From: Phycisphaeraceae bacterium
Lineage (GTDB): Bacteria > Planctomycetota > Phycisphaerae > Phycisphaerales > UBA1924
Assembly: GCA_019636845.1 (NCBI GenBank)
Contig: JAHBWV010000001.1
Location: 2,542,001-2,606,000, forward strand
Length of the DNA: 64,000 nt
Direction: 5' to 3'
Positions 17,791 to 26,815 of this stretch are shown here, piece after piece. Positions within the stretch are counted from its first letter, which is position 1, and the number at the start of each line of letters is the position of its first letter. The notes below the pieces were generated by a model that had not been told where the DNA came from, did no database searches, and saw only the letters and a list, made by a program, of their open reading frames with translations. A program made the position numbers and the translations under genes.

Positions 17791-19221
17791 CTAAGACTTC
17801 ACTCGCACCTGACCACGCTTCTGCACCATGTCCCCCGATACCAGAGCAAGCTTGACGAGCTCGGATCGTGCCTCATCAAACAACACCCTCTCGTCACGGC
17901 TCTGCCTCAGCAGCGCGTCGATCCGCGGCATCAACTCGATCGCCACGTCGGTCTCCGCGCTCGACCCCGTCGCGTATGCGCCGATGCGAACAAGCTCCTC
18001 GATATCGCGGTAGAGCGCAACAAGACGTTGGATCTGCCGTCGTGCCGACTGGTGCCCCTTATCAGTCACGTCGTCAGCGACACGACTGACCGAGTCAAGC
18101 ACGTCAACCGCCGGGTAGTGCCCGCGCTGCGCGAGCTTGCGAGACAGCCACACATGCCCATCCAGGATGCCGCGCGAGGCGTCGGCAACCGGCTCGGTCA
18201 TGTCGTCGCCCTCAACCAGGACGCTGAAGATGCCCGTCACAGATCCCGATCCGCCCCCGGGGAGATCAACCGCACCGGCTCGCTCCATGAGTTGTGCGAG
18301 ACTGGCAAACACGCTCGGCGTGTACCCGCGTGTGGCGGGCGGCTCACCCACCGTGAGCCCGATCTGACGCTGGGAATGCGCGAATCGCGTAACGGAATCC
18401 ATGATCAGCATCACGTCCATCGCGCGGTCTCTGAACCACTCGGAGATCGACATCGCCGCCATCGCCGCACGAACGCGCATCAAGGGCGACTCATCCCCCG
18501 TCGCGACAACGACGACAGATCGTGCCAACCCCTCAGATCCGAGCGTGTGCTCGACAAAGTCACGCACCTCCCGCCCTCTCTCGCCGATCAGCGCAACGAC
18601 TGACACATCCGCGCTCGTCCTCCTCGCGATCGTTCCGAGCAGCGTGCTCTTGCCCACACCAGGTCCCGCGAAGATCCCCATTCGCTGACCACGCCCCATC
18701 GTCATCATGAGGTCGATCGATCGAACCCCGGTGTCGATTCGCTCGGTCACACGCCTCCGAGTCATTGCTCGCAGCGGTTCCGGAGAGAGCAGCGTCGGCG
18801 ACAGACCCGACAACGGCCCCTTGCCGTCGATCGGTCTTCCAAGACCATCGATCACTCGCCCAACGAGCGACATACCCGCACCGATCGTCGGCGATGACTG
18901 CTCACCAACCACATCATCACCCGGGCGAACACCGTTCATTCGGCCCAGCGACATGACGACCGCGTGCTCGCGAGAGAAGCCGACGATCTCCCCCGCGCAC
19001 GCGCCCACGCCGCGCCCGATCGATACCAGCGTCCCCACCGGCAACGGAAGGTCCTCGACGAGCACGGTCATCCCCCGCACCGCCGCAACCCGCCCTGTGA
19101 CCCCGAGCGGCTGCGCCCTGCCGAGCATCGAGAACTCGGGACCGAGATCCATCGCAACGCGCGAGCCGCAGGGTGTCGCGCGCACACTCGCCTCCGCCCC
19201 TTTCGCTCGCGTAGCAGTCAT
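17791..19221 (-). CDS. fliI: Flagellum-specific ATPase FliI
   Basis: Hexameric ATPase of the export apparatus. The 476-residue protein carries Walker A GPGVGKST from residue 186, the GERGREV segment, Walker B (VMLIMDSVTRFAHSQR), and the FliI/YscN signature LPGGGSGSVTGIFSVLVEGDD. Its length is slightly above the E. coli protein. The ATG overlaps the fliH stop (ATGA). A GTP-binding beta subunit-like C-terminal helical domain is complete. Confidence 0.97.
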   Translation of the reverse strand: MTATRAKGAEASVRATPCGSRVAMDLGPEFSMLGRAQPLGVTGRVAAVRGMTVLVEDLPLPVGTLVSIGRGVGACAGEIVGFSREHAVVMSLGRMNGVRPGDDVVGEQSSPTIGAGMSLVGRVIDGLGRPIDGKGPLSGLSPTLLSPEPLRAMTRRRVTERIDTGVRSIDLMMTMGRGQRMGIFAGPGVGKSTLLGTIARRTSADVSVVALIGERGREVRDFVEHTLGSEGLARSVVVVATGDESPLMRVRAAMAAMSISEWFRDRAMDVMLIMDSVTRFAHSQRQIGLTVGEPPATRGYTPSVFASLAQLMERAGAVDLPGGGSGSVTGIFSVLVEGDDMTEPVADASRGILDGHVWLSRKLAQRGHYPAVDVLDSVSRVADDVTDKGHQSARRQIQRLVALYRDIEELVRIGAYATGSSAETDVAIELMPRIDALLRQSRDERVLFDEARSELVKLALVSGDMVQKRGQVRVKS

Positions 19222-20036
19222 GCCGCAGATCTCGACTGATCGCCCGTGATCTCCCCCTGCTCCCCCTGCTCTCTCTGACCGATCGCCCGTTCATCCTCAG
19301 ACGCCACAACAGGACGCCGCAAACTCTCGGCCGAGCATACCCGCACACCTATCGCAGATGCCAGGCGGTCGAGCTGAGACCGAAGCGTCGCGTCAACCAT
19401 GCCTCCTGACTCGGTTCGTACCACGCATCCGCCGCGTGGAACATCGCGATCGAGCGCGATCTCAGCGTGTGTCACCTCAGAGAACCGCTGCACAAGACCC
19501 GGCAACGCACCTCTCACGAGTTCCTCATCATCAGGGTGGATCGCAACCGCGATACGCGACGCCCGGGCAAGCACACCGAGCGCCGCCTCGATCTGTCTCA
19601 ACACGACCGACTCGTCCGCTTCGACCGAGCGCCGAATGACACGCTCCGCGAGCGCAACCGCGAGCGAAACAGCATCCCTTCGGAGCACCGACAGCATCTC
19701 CTCGCGCTGGGCTTCAAATGCCTGGATCTCACGCTCCCAGGACTGCTGCAATCTCGCCAACTCTGCCGCGTACGACTCCGAGGCAGCCCGACGCCCCTCC
19801 TCAATGCCCGCAGCGCGTCCCTCTTCAAACCCCTTCTGATACCCCTCTGCACGCCCCTGTTCCGACGCGCCAGAGAGCAGTCGCTCACGCTCGGCTCTGG
19901 CCTCAGCGACGATCCGCGCGGCCTCCGCCTTCGCCTTCGCGGCCAGACGCTCGCCCTCGCGCGCGATGTCCCCGAGATTCATCACGATGGCGTCTCTTGC
20001 CATCTGCTGGATGTCGGGACGCCGTATCAGACCCAT
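19218..20036 (-). CDS. fliH: Flagellar export regulator FliH
   Basis: Binds and restrains FliI and tethers it to the C-ring. The 272 residues comprise an N-terminal helix, a long Ala/Glu/Arg coiled coil with GxxxG-type spacing (about 60-105: EGYQKGFEEGRAAGIEEGR), which is the FliH hallmark, and a C-terminal V-ATPase-E-like domain (about 120-225). A charged tail (EQGEQGE) follows. It lies 39 bp after fliG. Confidence 0.93.
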   Translation of the reverse strand: MGLIRRPDIQQMARDAIVMNLGDIAREGERLAAKAKAEAARIVAEARAERERLLSGASEQGRAEGYQKGFEEGRAAGIEEGRRAASESYAAELARLQQSWEREIQAFEAQREEMLSVLRRDAVSLAVALAERVIRRSVEADESVVLRQIEAALGVLARASRIAVAIHPDDEELVRGALPGLVQRFSEVTHAEIALDRDVPRGGCVVRTESGGMVDATLRSQLDRLASAIGVRVCSAESLRRPVVASEDERAIGQREQGEQGEITGDQSRSAA

Positions 20037-20075
20037 CGATCACGCTCCGCTCGTCCACGCAACGCAAGTTGCCGG

Positions 20076-21113
20076 TCAGACCATCATCTCGCTCTCGCCG
20101 CGTCCCGAGATCGCGACCTCTCCGGACTCTTCCAGACGCCTGACGACGTCGACGATTCGTTGCTGCGCCGATTCGACATCGCTCACGCGCACAGGCCCCA
20201 TGTACTCCATGTCTTCCTTGATCATCGACGCCGCACGCTCGGACATGTTCCCGAAGATCTTCTGCTTCAACTCCTCGCTCGCCGTCTTCAGCGCCAGCGC
20301 AAGCTCGCTGTTCTCGACCTCCTTCAGAACGGCCTGGATTCCCTTGTCGTTGACCATCAGGATGTCCTCGAACACGAACATCAGCCGCCTGATCTGCTCC
20401 ACCAGGTCCGGATCATCCGCCTCAAGACCCTCCATGATCGATTTCTCTGTCGAGCGATCGGCGAGATTCAGGATCTCCGCAACAGTCGGCACACCGCCCG
20501 CCTTCTCCATCGATTGCGTCAGCATGCTCGCCAGGCGGCTCTCCAGACCCTTCTCCACCTCGCGGATCACCTCGGGATTGGTCTGCTCCATGTTCGCGAT
20601 CCGCTTGATCACCTCGATCTGCTTCTGCACCGGCAGCCCACCGATGATCTCCGCCGCCTTGTGGTGCGGCAGATGGCACGTGATCAGCGCAATCGTCTGC
20701 GGGTGCTCATCCTGAATGAACGTCAGAAGGTTGTCCGTCTCGGCGCGCTGCAGAAAGCTGAACGGTGTCTTCTGCACCTGCGTCTGGATCTGGGCAAGCA
20801 CCCTCTCTGCCTGCTTCGGATCGAGCGACTGGGCAAGCACCTGCTTCGCGTAGTCCAGACTCCCCTCGTTCACGAAACGCTGCGCCATCGTCAGGTTGTA
20901 GAACTCCTCTACCACCGCCGACTGGAGCGTATCGGGCACACGCCCAAGCCCTGCAAGTTCACGAGTGACCTCCTCGACTGTCTCCGCCGGAAGCGACTTG
21001 AGCATCGCCGCCGCCTGCTCCGGGCCGATCGTCAGAAGCAGGATCGCGGCCTTCGTCAGGCCTTCCAGCTCCGCCGGGTCGCTCGGCAGTTTGTCATGTG
21101 GCTTCCGTGCCAT
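20076..21113 (-). CDS. fliG: Flagellar motor switch protein FliG
   Basis: C-ring subunit that binds FliF and transmits torque from the stator. The 345 residues contain the N-terminal FliF-binding domain (about 15-110), the middle domain with the EHPQTIALI motif (about 132), and the C-terminal torque domain with charged residues around MFVFEDILMVNDKGIQAVL. Length and order are standard. Confidence 0.97.
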   Translation of the reverse strand: MARKPHDKLPSDPAELEGLTKAAILLLTIGPEQAAAMLKSLPAETVEEVTRELAGLGRVPDTLQSAVVEEFYNLTMAQRFVNEGSLDYAKQVLAQSLDPKQAERVLAQIQTQVQKTPFSFLQRAETDNLLTFIQDEHPQTIALITCHLPHHKAAEIIGGLPVQKQIEVIKRIANMEQTNPEVIREVEKGLESRLASMLTQSMEKAGGVPTVAEILNLADRSTEKSIMEGLEADDPDLVEQIRRLMFVFEDILMVNDKGIQAVLKEVENSELALALKTASEELKQKIFGNMSERAASMIKEDMEYMGPVRVSDVESAQQRIVDVVRRLEESGEVAISGRGESEMMV

Positions 21114-21142
21114 CGCTCACTCCGCTTCCGCAGCACCCGCGA

Positions 21143-22846
21143 TCACTGATCAACCTGGAGCCAACGGTTCAACACACGCGTCGTCCCGACCGGATCCGTC
21201 TTCACCATCTCGCCCAACTGTTCGAGCATCTTCTGCACACGCACCGAGTCCTCTTCGATCTCGATGCCCGCCATCGCGGTCTCCATCTCGTCTGCCTCAC
21301 CCACGACGCTCGCGCCGGTCTCGAGCGTGGGCGGAACGCCGACGATCTCCTGAGGCGTCGGCAGCGACACCGGCTTTGTCGTCTTCCTCACCATGAGAAG
21401 CATCATCCCGACAGCCGCGAGCGCCAGCACACCCAGCACACCCTTCTCGATCAGACCACTGCCCGTTCCAAGCGCGAGTATGCCCCCGCCACCCGAGCCG
21501 AACATACCCGCCTGCGTCGGACCACCCTCTCCCATCGGCGGAAGCTCGACCGGCACCATCGACACACGAACCTCGCCATCCGTCGCTCCCGCCCTCAGAT
21601 GAGGCAGCAGACTCGCACGAATGTCCGCCCCGATCTCCGCGAACTTGTCACGGATCTCGTCCTGCGTGATCACGACAGGCGCGCCGGCCGACGCTCCGCC
21701 AGACGCCAGTTCCTTCGCCCGCTTCACGAGCATCTCGACGTACCCCTGCGGCACGTTCACACTCGCCGCCAGTCTGGTCGTCATCCCGCGTGGATCCACC
21801 ACCCGTTCGGTCTTGGAACCGACACGGTTATCCATCTCTGTCTGAGTGTCTTTCTGCTCGGATCTCTGCCCGGATCCCCCGCCGCCGCGAGAGATATCCT
21901 GACCCTGGTTCGAGCGGATACCCGGCTCGGCAGATCCGCCCCCGGAAGAGTCCGTGACGCTGTTCTTCGTCTCGCTCCTCAGCAGCGAGACCGTGCCGCC
22001 CTCGTCCACCGATGCGTACATCGTGGACTGCGAATCACGCCGGGTGATGTCAACCTCCGCCGTCACCGCCACCACCACACCCGGGATATACGACACAAGC
22101 TCCAGAATCTGGCGGCGCTTCTGCTCCTCTGCATGCGCCGCGGCCTCACGATAGTGCAGCGGCATCACCTGATCCGACGACGTCGGCGTCCGCTGACGCC
22201 CCGTCGAGCCATCGATCACACGCACGTTATCGACAAGCAGCCCGGACTTCGCACCGCTCACAAGAGACGCGACCGCGTCCACCGTCGCCTGATCCAACGC
22301 TCTGCCACCGTCCGTAAAGACCGTTACCGAAGCAGTGGGCTTCCTGACCGCGGCTCCCAGCCCGACCGCCTGCGGCGCGTCGATCAAGACCGTCGCCCGC
22401 CGAATTCCCTTGAAGTTTGAGATCACCCTTCCAAGCTCGTTCTGCAGAGCGATCTGGAACATCTGCTCGTTCTGCGTGCGTGAGTTCTGCCAGCTCTGCT
22501 TCTCGATCAGGTTCCTGAACAGCAGCGACGTGTCATCGGGAAGGTGCCCCTCCTCCTGAAGCATCGCAAGGGCACGCCCCTCCGTTCCCGGCTGGACCAT
22601 CACCCGGCCGTTCTCGTCCCTGACTTGGATGCTTGATGCCCTCAGAATCGCCGATGCCCTGGCTTGCTCCGCAGGCGCAACTCCAGGCAGAAGCTCGACC
22701 ATCGCCGGACTTCCGGCATACTGAGAGACGAGGAAGAACGCCATCGCCGCGATCACGCATACGGAACCGATCAGCATCTTCTGGGTCGGCGTCAGCACGC
22801 CCAGACGCTTCCTGACCAACGCGATCGCGTTCTGTAAACGCTCCAA
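21143..22846 (-). CDS. fliF: Flagellar MS-ring protein FliF
   Basis: Builds the MS ring in the inner membrane. The 567-residue product has an N-terminal helix (about 22-44), ring-building motifs (LPGVAPAEQARASAIL and SVTVFTDGGRALDQATVDAVASLVSGAKSG), a Gly-rich periplasmic insert, a second helix (about 460-485) and a C-terminal FliG-binding tail. The start is TTG with AGGAGG seven bases upstream. A 169-bp gap separates it from fliE, the longest within this block. Confidence 0.95.
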   Translation of the reverse strand: MERLQNAIALVRKRLGVLTPTQKMLIGSVCVIAAMAFFLVSQYAGSPAMVELLPGVAPAEQARASAILRASSIQVRDENGRVMVQPGTEGRALAMLQEEGHLPDDTSLLFRNLIEKQSWQNSRTQNEQMFQIALQNELGRVISNFKGIRRATVLIDAPQAVGLGAAVRKPTASVTVFTDGGRALDQATVDAVASLVSGAKSGLLVDNVRVIDGSTGRQRTPTSSDQVMPLHYREAAAHAEEQKRRQILELVSYIPGVVVAVTAEVDITRRDSQSTMYASVDEGGTVSLLRSETKNSVTDSSGGGSAEPGIRSNQGQDISRGGGGSGQRSEQKDTQTEMDNRVGSKTERVVDPRGMTTRLAASVNVPQGYVEMLVKRAKELASGGASAGAPVVITQDEIRDKFAEIGADIRASLLPHLRAGATDGEVRVSMVPVELPPMGEGGPTQAGMFGSGGGGILALGTGSGLIEKGVLGVLALAAVGMMLLMVRKTTKPVSLPTPQEIVGVPPTLETGASVVGEADEMETAMAGIEIEEDSVRVQKMLEQLGEMVKTDPVGTTRVLNRWLQVDQ

Positions 22847-23015
22847 GACCGGCCTCCTGCCGAGGGTCCCCGTTCCACGGAGACATCAACCCGCAGGCAC
22901 GACGCCTTCGGGCGACCCTTACCTTCGGCCAGAGACATCGCTTTGCTTCAAACCTGCGCTCTGCGAGGTGAACCATTCTGCGCGACGCGCACTTCATGCC
23001 CGATCGAATCCAGGA

Positions 23016-23357
23016 TCAGACGCGCATCTGCTTCACTTCTTCCAGCGCATCCATCATCCGGTTCCGCACGCTCTGAAGCGCCCGAAACGCCAGATCTGCC
23101 TTGTGCGTCGCCAGGATCACGCCCTCGACATCCTGCCGCTCTCCGGTCTGCAACTGCTCGATCGCCAGCGTCGCGTCCTTCTGCAACTCATTGACCTGCT
23201 CGATGTTGCGCATCAGGACATCACGAAATGACGGACCGGCCCCCGGCTTGTCCTGCGCCACACCGGGAAGAGCATTCCCGTTCGGTGCGGCACGGCCGAC
23301 GACCCCGTCACCCCCGCGGATCAGTCCAAGTGGATCAGACACGTGCAGCCCTCTCAT
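23016..23357 (-). CDS. fliE: Flagellar hook-basal body protein FliE
   Basis: Proximal rod adaptor between the MS ring and the rod. The 113-residue product ends in the conserved FliE helices (LATHKADLAFRALQSVRNRMMDALEEVKQMRV lies in the last 32 residues). The N-terminus is variable. It lies between flgC (48 bp) and fliF in the common flgB-flgC-fliE order. Confidence 0.93.
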   Translation of the reverse strand: MRGLHVSDPLGLIRGGDGVVGRAAPNGNALPGVAQDKPGAGPSFRDVLMRNIEQVNELQKDATLAIEQLQTGERQDVEGVILATHKADLAFRALQSVRNRMMDALEEVKQMRV

Positions 23358-23405
23358 TCACCGTTCGATCCAATCTACGCACGAGCCATGCCACACGCAA
23401 CCCGC

Positions 23406-23822
23406 TCATGCAAGCAGCCGGAGCGCCTGCATCAGCATCGACTTCGTCGCCTCCGCGGCCTGAACGTTCGCCTCATAAGACCGGACCGCCTCCATCGCGT
23501 TCAACTGCTCCACGATCGGATTGATATCCGGCACCTTCACATAGCCGCGCTCATCCGCGAACGGATGCGCAGGATCATGCTTCTCGATCAGCGCATCATC
23601 GTTCACAAAGATCCTCGCCACATGCACGCCCAGCTTCCGTCCTTCCGGCGTGCTCGCCGCCGGATCCCCCGGAGCGAACATGGCCTGACGCCGCCGATAC
23701 GGGTTGTACTTCCCATCCGCATCGACAAGCGTGTCGCGATTGGCGATATTCGCCGCGATTGACGCAAATCGCGTCCGTTCGGCCACCATGCCGCTGGTCG
23801 AGATGTCAAGCGCTCCGTACAC
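23406..23822 (-). CDS. flgC: Flagellar rod protein FlgC
   Basis: Proximal rod subunit. The 138 residues contain the rod motif ISTSGMVAERTRFASIAANIAN at 6-28 and the C-terminal coiled coil with MEAVRSYEANVQAAEATKSM. The start is GTG with a strong AAGGAGG seven bases upstream. It follows flgB after 20 bp. Confidence 0.95.
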   Translation of the reverse strand: MYGALDISTSGMVAERTRFASIAANIANRDTLVDADGKYNPYRRRQAMFAPGDPAASTPEGRKLGVHVARIFVNDDALIEKHDPAHPFADERGYVKVPDINPIVEQLNAMEAVRSYEANVQAAEATKSMLMQALRLLA

Positions 23823-23842
23823 CCGGTGGCCTCCTTATCCGA

Positions 23843-24286
23843 TCAAACCCGCTGCGCAATCGCCATCTTCATGATCTCGGACTGGCTTCTCATGAGGTCG
23901 ATCGCAACCCGGTACGCCGCAGAGTTCTCGGCCATGTCCTGCATCAGCCGCTCGATATCCCGGTTGTTGCGATCATGGAACAAGACCCCCGGCCGAGGCG
24001 ACTTGGGCGAGAGCCGAACGCCCGTCGGGCCGATCTGGATCTCCCGAGAGCTCGGCGGCCGCAACTCACCCTGCATACCCCCCGCAGATCCGCGCCTCTC
24101 ACGCCGTTCCTGCACCGCGGTGCGCAAGAACTGCTGGAAGCTCTCGGGGCTGACATCACGCTGCACGAAGTCCGGCGTGCTCAGGTTCGCGATGTTGTGA
24201 GCGAGCAGCCGCTGCCGCGCGCTCGCATACCCGACCGCCATCTCCAGGACGGGCAACGCGCCGGTATTGACAATCCCTTCGATCAT
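23843..24286 (-). CDS. flgB: Flagellar rod protein FlgB
   Basis: Proximal rod subunit. The 147-residue product has the rod motif (ASARQRLLAHNIANLSTPDF around residues 21-40) and the C-terminal helix ENSAAYRVAIDLMRSQSEIMKMAIAQR. It is the first structural gene after the regulator gene, 70 bp away. A sigma-54-like element lies only about 15 bp upstream of the ATG, which makes either the start or that promoter uncertain. Confidence 0.93.
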   Translation of the reverse strand: MIEGIVNTGALPVLEMAVGYASARQRLLAHNIANLSTPDFVQRDVSPESFQQFLRTAVQERRERRGSAGGMQGELRPPSSREIQIGPTGVRLSPKSPRPGVLFHDRNNRDIERLMQDMAENSAAYRVAIDLMRSQSEIMKMAIAQRV

Positions 24287-24300
24287 CTCGCCACGTCCCT

Positions 24301-24316
24301 CGCAACCGTCGCGCCA
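24301..24316 (-). promoter_or_regulatory. Candidate sigma-54 promoter before flgB
   Basis: On the minus strand the sequence reads TGGCGCGACGGTTGCG, matching the sigma-54 consensus TGGCACG-N4-TTGC with the invariant GG and GC ten bases apart. Geometry is awkward: transcription would begin only about four bases before the flgB ATG. Confidence 0.35.
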
Positions 24317-24356
24317 CTCTCACGGACTCGACCCACCGCTCCAAATCTCCCCCCAC

Positions 24357-25862
24357 TTACAGCGTCTCGGCGACGATCTTCTCTTCCTTCCATTTCTTGA
24401 TCTTGAGCCCGAGCGTCCGAACACCAATCCCCAGTTCCTTGGCCGTTTTGAGCCGGTGGCCATCGTGCTTCCCCAGCGTTCGCAGGATTGCCATCCGCTC
24501 GATCTCTTCAAGCTTCAGCCCGTCCAGCTCGATCCCGCTCGGCTTTCCCTCAACCAAGCGTTCAGGACGGGAGAATCCGTTCTGACCCACGCCCGATCCG
24601 ATTCCGGTGCCGATCAACCCGTTCGGCGACCCGGGCATGCTCGGTGCCGGAGCCACAAGCCCACCGAGCAGCCACGGCTCGATAAGCGACGCGGGCATCT
24701 CGACACTGCCGCCACCCGTTGCAGCCCAGATCACAACCGCCCGTTCACAGATGTTCTGAAGTTCTCGCACATTCCCGGGCCACGAGTACGAACACAGCAA
24801 CGCCATCGCGTCCGGCTCGAAGCCCATCGATTGACGACCATCTCTCAGGCAGATCTCATCAACAAAGTGCTCAGCCAACTCAGGGACATCCTCCGCGCGA
24901 TCCCGCAGCGGAGGCAGATGGATCGGCAGCACATTCAACCGGAAGAACAGATCCTGGCGGAACTGACCCGCCGACACCGACCGAGGCAGGTCCCTGTTGC
25001 TCGTCGCCACGACTCGCACGTCAACACCGATCGTGATCGATGACCCGACCCGCTCGAACGCCCTCTCCTGCAGCACACGCAGCAACTTCGCCTGAACGCT
25101 CGGGCTGACCTCGCTGATCTCATCCAGCAGCAGCGTTCCCCCGTCCGCAAGCTCGAACCTCCCCTTCCGCATCCGGTCCGCACCCGTGAACGCGCCACGC
25201 TCGTGACCGAAGAGCTCACTCTCCAGCAGCGACTCGGACAGCGCTGCACAGTTCACGGCGAGCATCGGCCTCCCCGACCGGGGCGAGATCTCATGGATCG
25301 CCGTCGAAACGACCTCCTTGCCGGTGCCCGATTCCCCGCAGATCAGCACGTTCCCGTGCGAGGAAGCAACAGCCATCACCTGCTCTTTGACCCGGCGCAT
25401 CGCCGCGGACGACCCGATTAATCGCTCAAGCCCGGAGTACTCGATCTGCCCGTCCGCTCGCCCGCTCGCCACGCGAAGCACGGCGTTCTCGCGAACGACA
25501 CCGGCGTGCTGCACCGCTCGCTTGATCGCGACAACCAGCTCATCACCCTCGAATGGCTTGGTCAGGTAGTCGAACGCGCCGACCCGCATCGCCTTGACAG
25601 CCGTCTCGATCGTGCCGAAAGCGGTCATGAGCACGATGGGCAACTCCTCATCAATCGCTCGAATCCGCTCGATCAACTCGATCCCGCTCAGCCCCGGCAT
25701 ACGCAGGTCCGTCACGACCGCATCAGGCCGTCGGCGAGCGATCATCTCCAGCGCAGCGGCCCCGTCCGTGGCCGTCGCCACCTCGAACCCCGCCCGCTCG
25801 AGAGTACCCGCGACGCTGTCGCGCATCATCTCCTTGTCATCAACGACCAGAACCATGCTCAT
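24357..25862 (-). CDS. Sigma-54-dependent response regulator (FlgR/FlrC/NtrC type)
   Basis: Enhancer-binding activator of sigma-54 promoters, expected to switch on mid-class flagellar genes. The 501-residue protein has a receiver domain (1-120, phospho-acceptor D52), an AAA+ domain with GESGTGKE Walker A, the sigma-54-contacting GAFTGA loop, and a C-terminal Fis-type helix-turn-helix (about 455-495). Start ATG 25862 overlaps the stop of the histidine kinase (ATGA), pairing the two. The cognate sigma-54 gene (rpoN) is not in the window. Confidence 0.92.
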   Translation of the reverse strand: MSMVLVVDDKEMMRDSVAGTLERAGFEVATATDGAAALEMIARRRPDAVVTDLRMPGLSGIELIERIRAIDEELPIVLMTAFGTIETAVKAMRVGAFDYLTKPFEGDELVVAIKRAVQHAGVVRENAVLRVASGRADGQIEYSGLERLIGSSAAMRRVKEQVMAVASSHGNVLICGESGTGKEVVSTAIHEISPRSGRPMLAVNCAALSESLLESELFGHERGAFTGADRMRKGRFELADGGTLLLDEISEVSPSVQAKLLRVLQERAFERVGSSITIGVDVRVVATSNRDLPRSVSAGQFRQDLFFRLNVLPIHLPPLRDRAEDVPELAEHFVDEICLRDGRQSMGFEPDAMALLCSYSWPGNVRELQNICERAVVIWAATGGGSVEMPASLIEPWLLGGLVAPAPSMPGSPNGLIGTGIGSGVGQNGFSRPERLVEGKPSGIELDGLKLEEIERMAILRTLGKHDGHRLKTAKELGIGVRTLGLKIKKWKEEKIVAETL

Positions 25863-26815
25863 CCCGCGTGCTCCCTGCTCAGTAGTTCGGCGCCACACAG
25901 CCGCTCGCTCTCGCGCAACGGCCACCACAATTCCACGCACGCGCCACTCGGACGCTCGCGCCTCACGACCACCCTGCCGCCGTGCGCCTCCATGATCCGG
26001 TGCACGATCGACAGGCCGAGTCCTGTTCCAGCCGCACGCGTGGTATAGAACGGGTTGAACATGCGAGCGATCACATCATCGCTCACGCCAGGCCCGCTAT
26101 CACGCACCCACACCACGCTCCAACCCTCTCCCTCCCCGCGTGCCCCCCACTCCTGCCTCGCCCCGAGCACCAGCTCGTGCCCGCCATCCCTCGAGCCGCT
26201 CTCGGCCATCGCCTCGACCGCGTTCCGAATGATGTTCAACACCGCACGCTCCGCGAGAGCGTGGTCGCAGACCATCAGCCCATCCCCCTCGATAGCCCAA
26301 GCAGTGCGCAACCCGCCGGGCACCAACGCCAGCACATCCGCGCACTGCTCCATCGCGCGAACAAGCAAGTCGCGCCCCTCGACGACACCCAGCCGAGGCC
26401 GCATCTCCCTCGCAAACGCCAGCACATCGCCCACAACGGCATCCAACCCCTTCGCCGCACCCGCGATCTTTCTCGCGATCTCACGCGATGCAGGACGATC
26501 CGCAAGATCATCCTCAAGCATCTTGGCATACAACTTGATCGATCCAACGGGATTTCGAACCTCGTGCGCGATGCCCGCGGCCATTTCCCCTATCGCAGCC
26601 AGCCGTCTCGAACGCTCCAACTCCTCGTTCGCACGCTCGAGCTCCGCGTTCAGCCGCGCGACCTCCGCCCGCAACTGCCCGTGCGTCCGCTCAAGCCGCT
26701 CCGTCACCTCATTGAACGCGCCAAGCAGCTCCGCAAGATCGGTCGGCGTCAGGGCCGCTCTTCCTGCGGCTTCGAACGCTGCTGCCTGGTCCGCGATGAG
26801 TTCCACGGTGCTCAT
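25859..26815 (-). CDS. Soluble histidine kinase paired with the sigma-54 regulator (FlgS/FlrB type)
   Basis: Sensor kinase for the adjacent response regulator. The 318-residue protein has no membrane helix and no obvious PAS domain: an N-terminal coiled coil (about 28-70), a HisKA motif with H84 (GIAHEVRNPVGS), and a HATPase domain with N, G1 (DSGPGVSDD) and G2 (GTGLGLSIV) boxes. FlgS and FlrB are likewise soluble kinases that read assembly state of the export apparatus. It overlaps both neighbours by four bases (FlgN-like gene upstream, regulator downstream). Confidence 0.9.
   Translation of the reverse strand: MSTVELIADQAAAFEAAGRAALTPTDLAELLGAFNEVTERLERTHGQLRAEVARLNAELERANEELERSRRLAAIGEMAAGIAHEVRNPVGSIKLYAKMLEDDLADRPASREIARKIAGAAKGLDAVVGDVLAFAREMRPRLGVVEGRDLLVRAMEQCADVLALVPGGLRTAWAIEGDGLMVCDHALAERAVLNIIRNAVEAMAESGSRDGGHELVLGARQEWGARGEGEGWSVVWVRDSGPGVSDDVIARMFNPFYTTRAAGTGLGLSIVHRIMEAHGGRVVVRRERPSGACVELWWPLRESERLCGAELLSREHAG

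Noticed and set aside
19467-22420. Two long plus-strand open frames (560 and 440 codons)
   Set aside because: They are opposite fliH, fliG and fliF and have shadow-type composition without any recognisable motif.
22847-23015. Possible small gene or RNA between fliE and fliF
   Set aside because: Only a 4-bp stem with a CGAA loop is seen, and the open frame of 154 codons overlaps fliF; no support.
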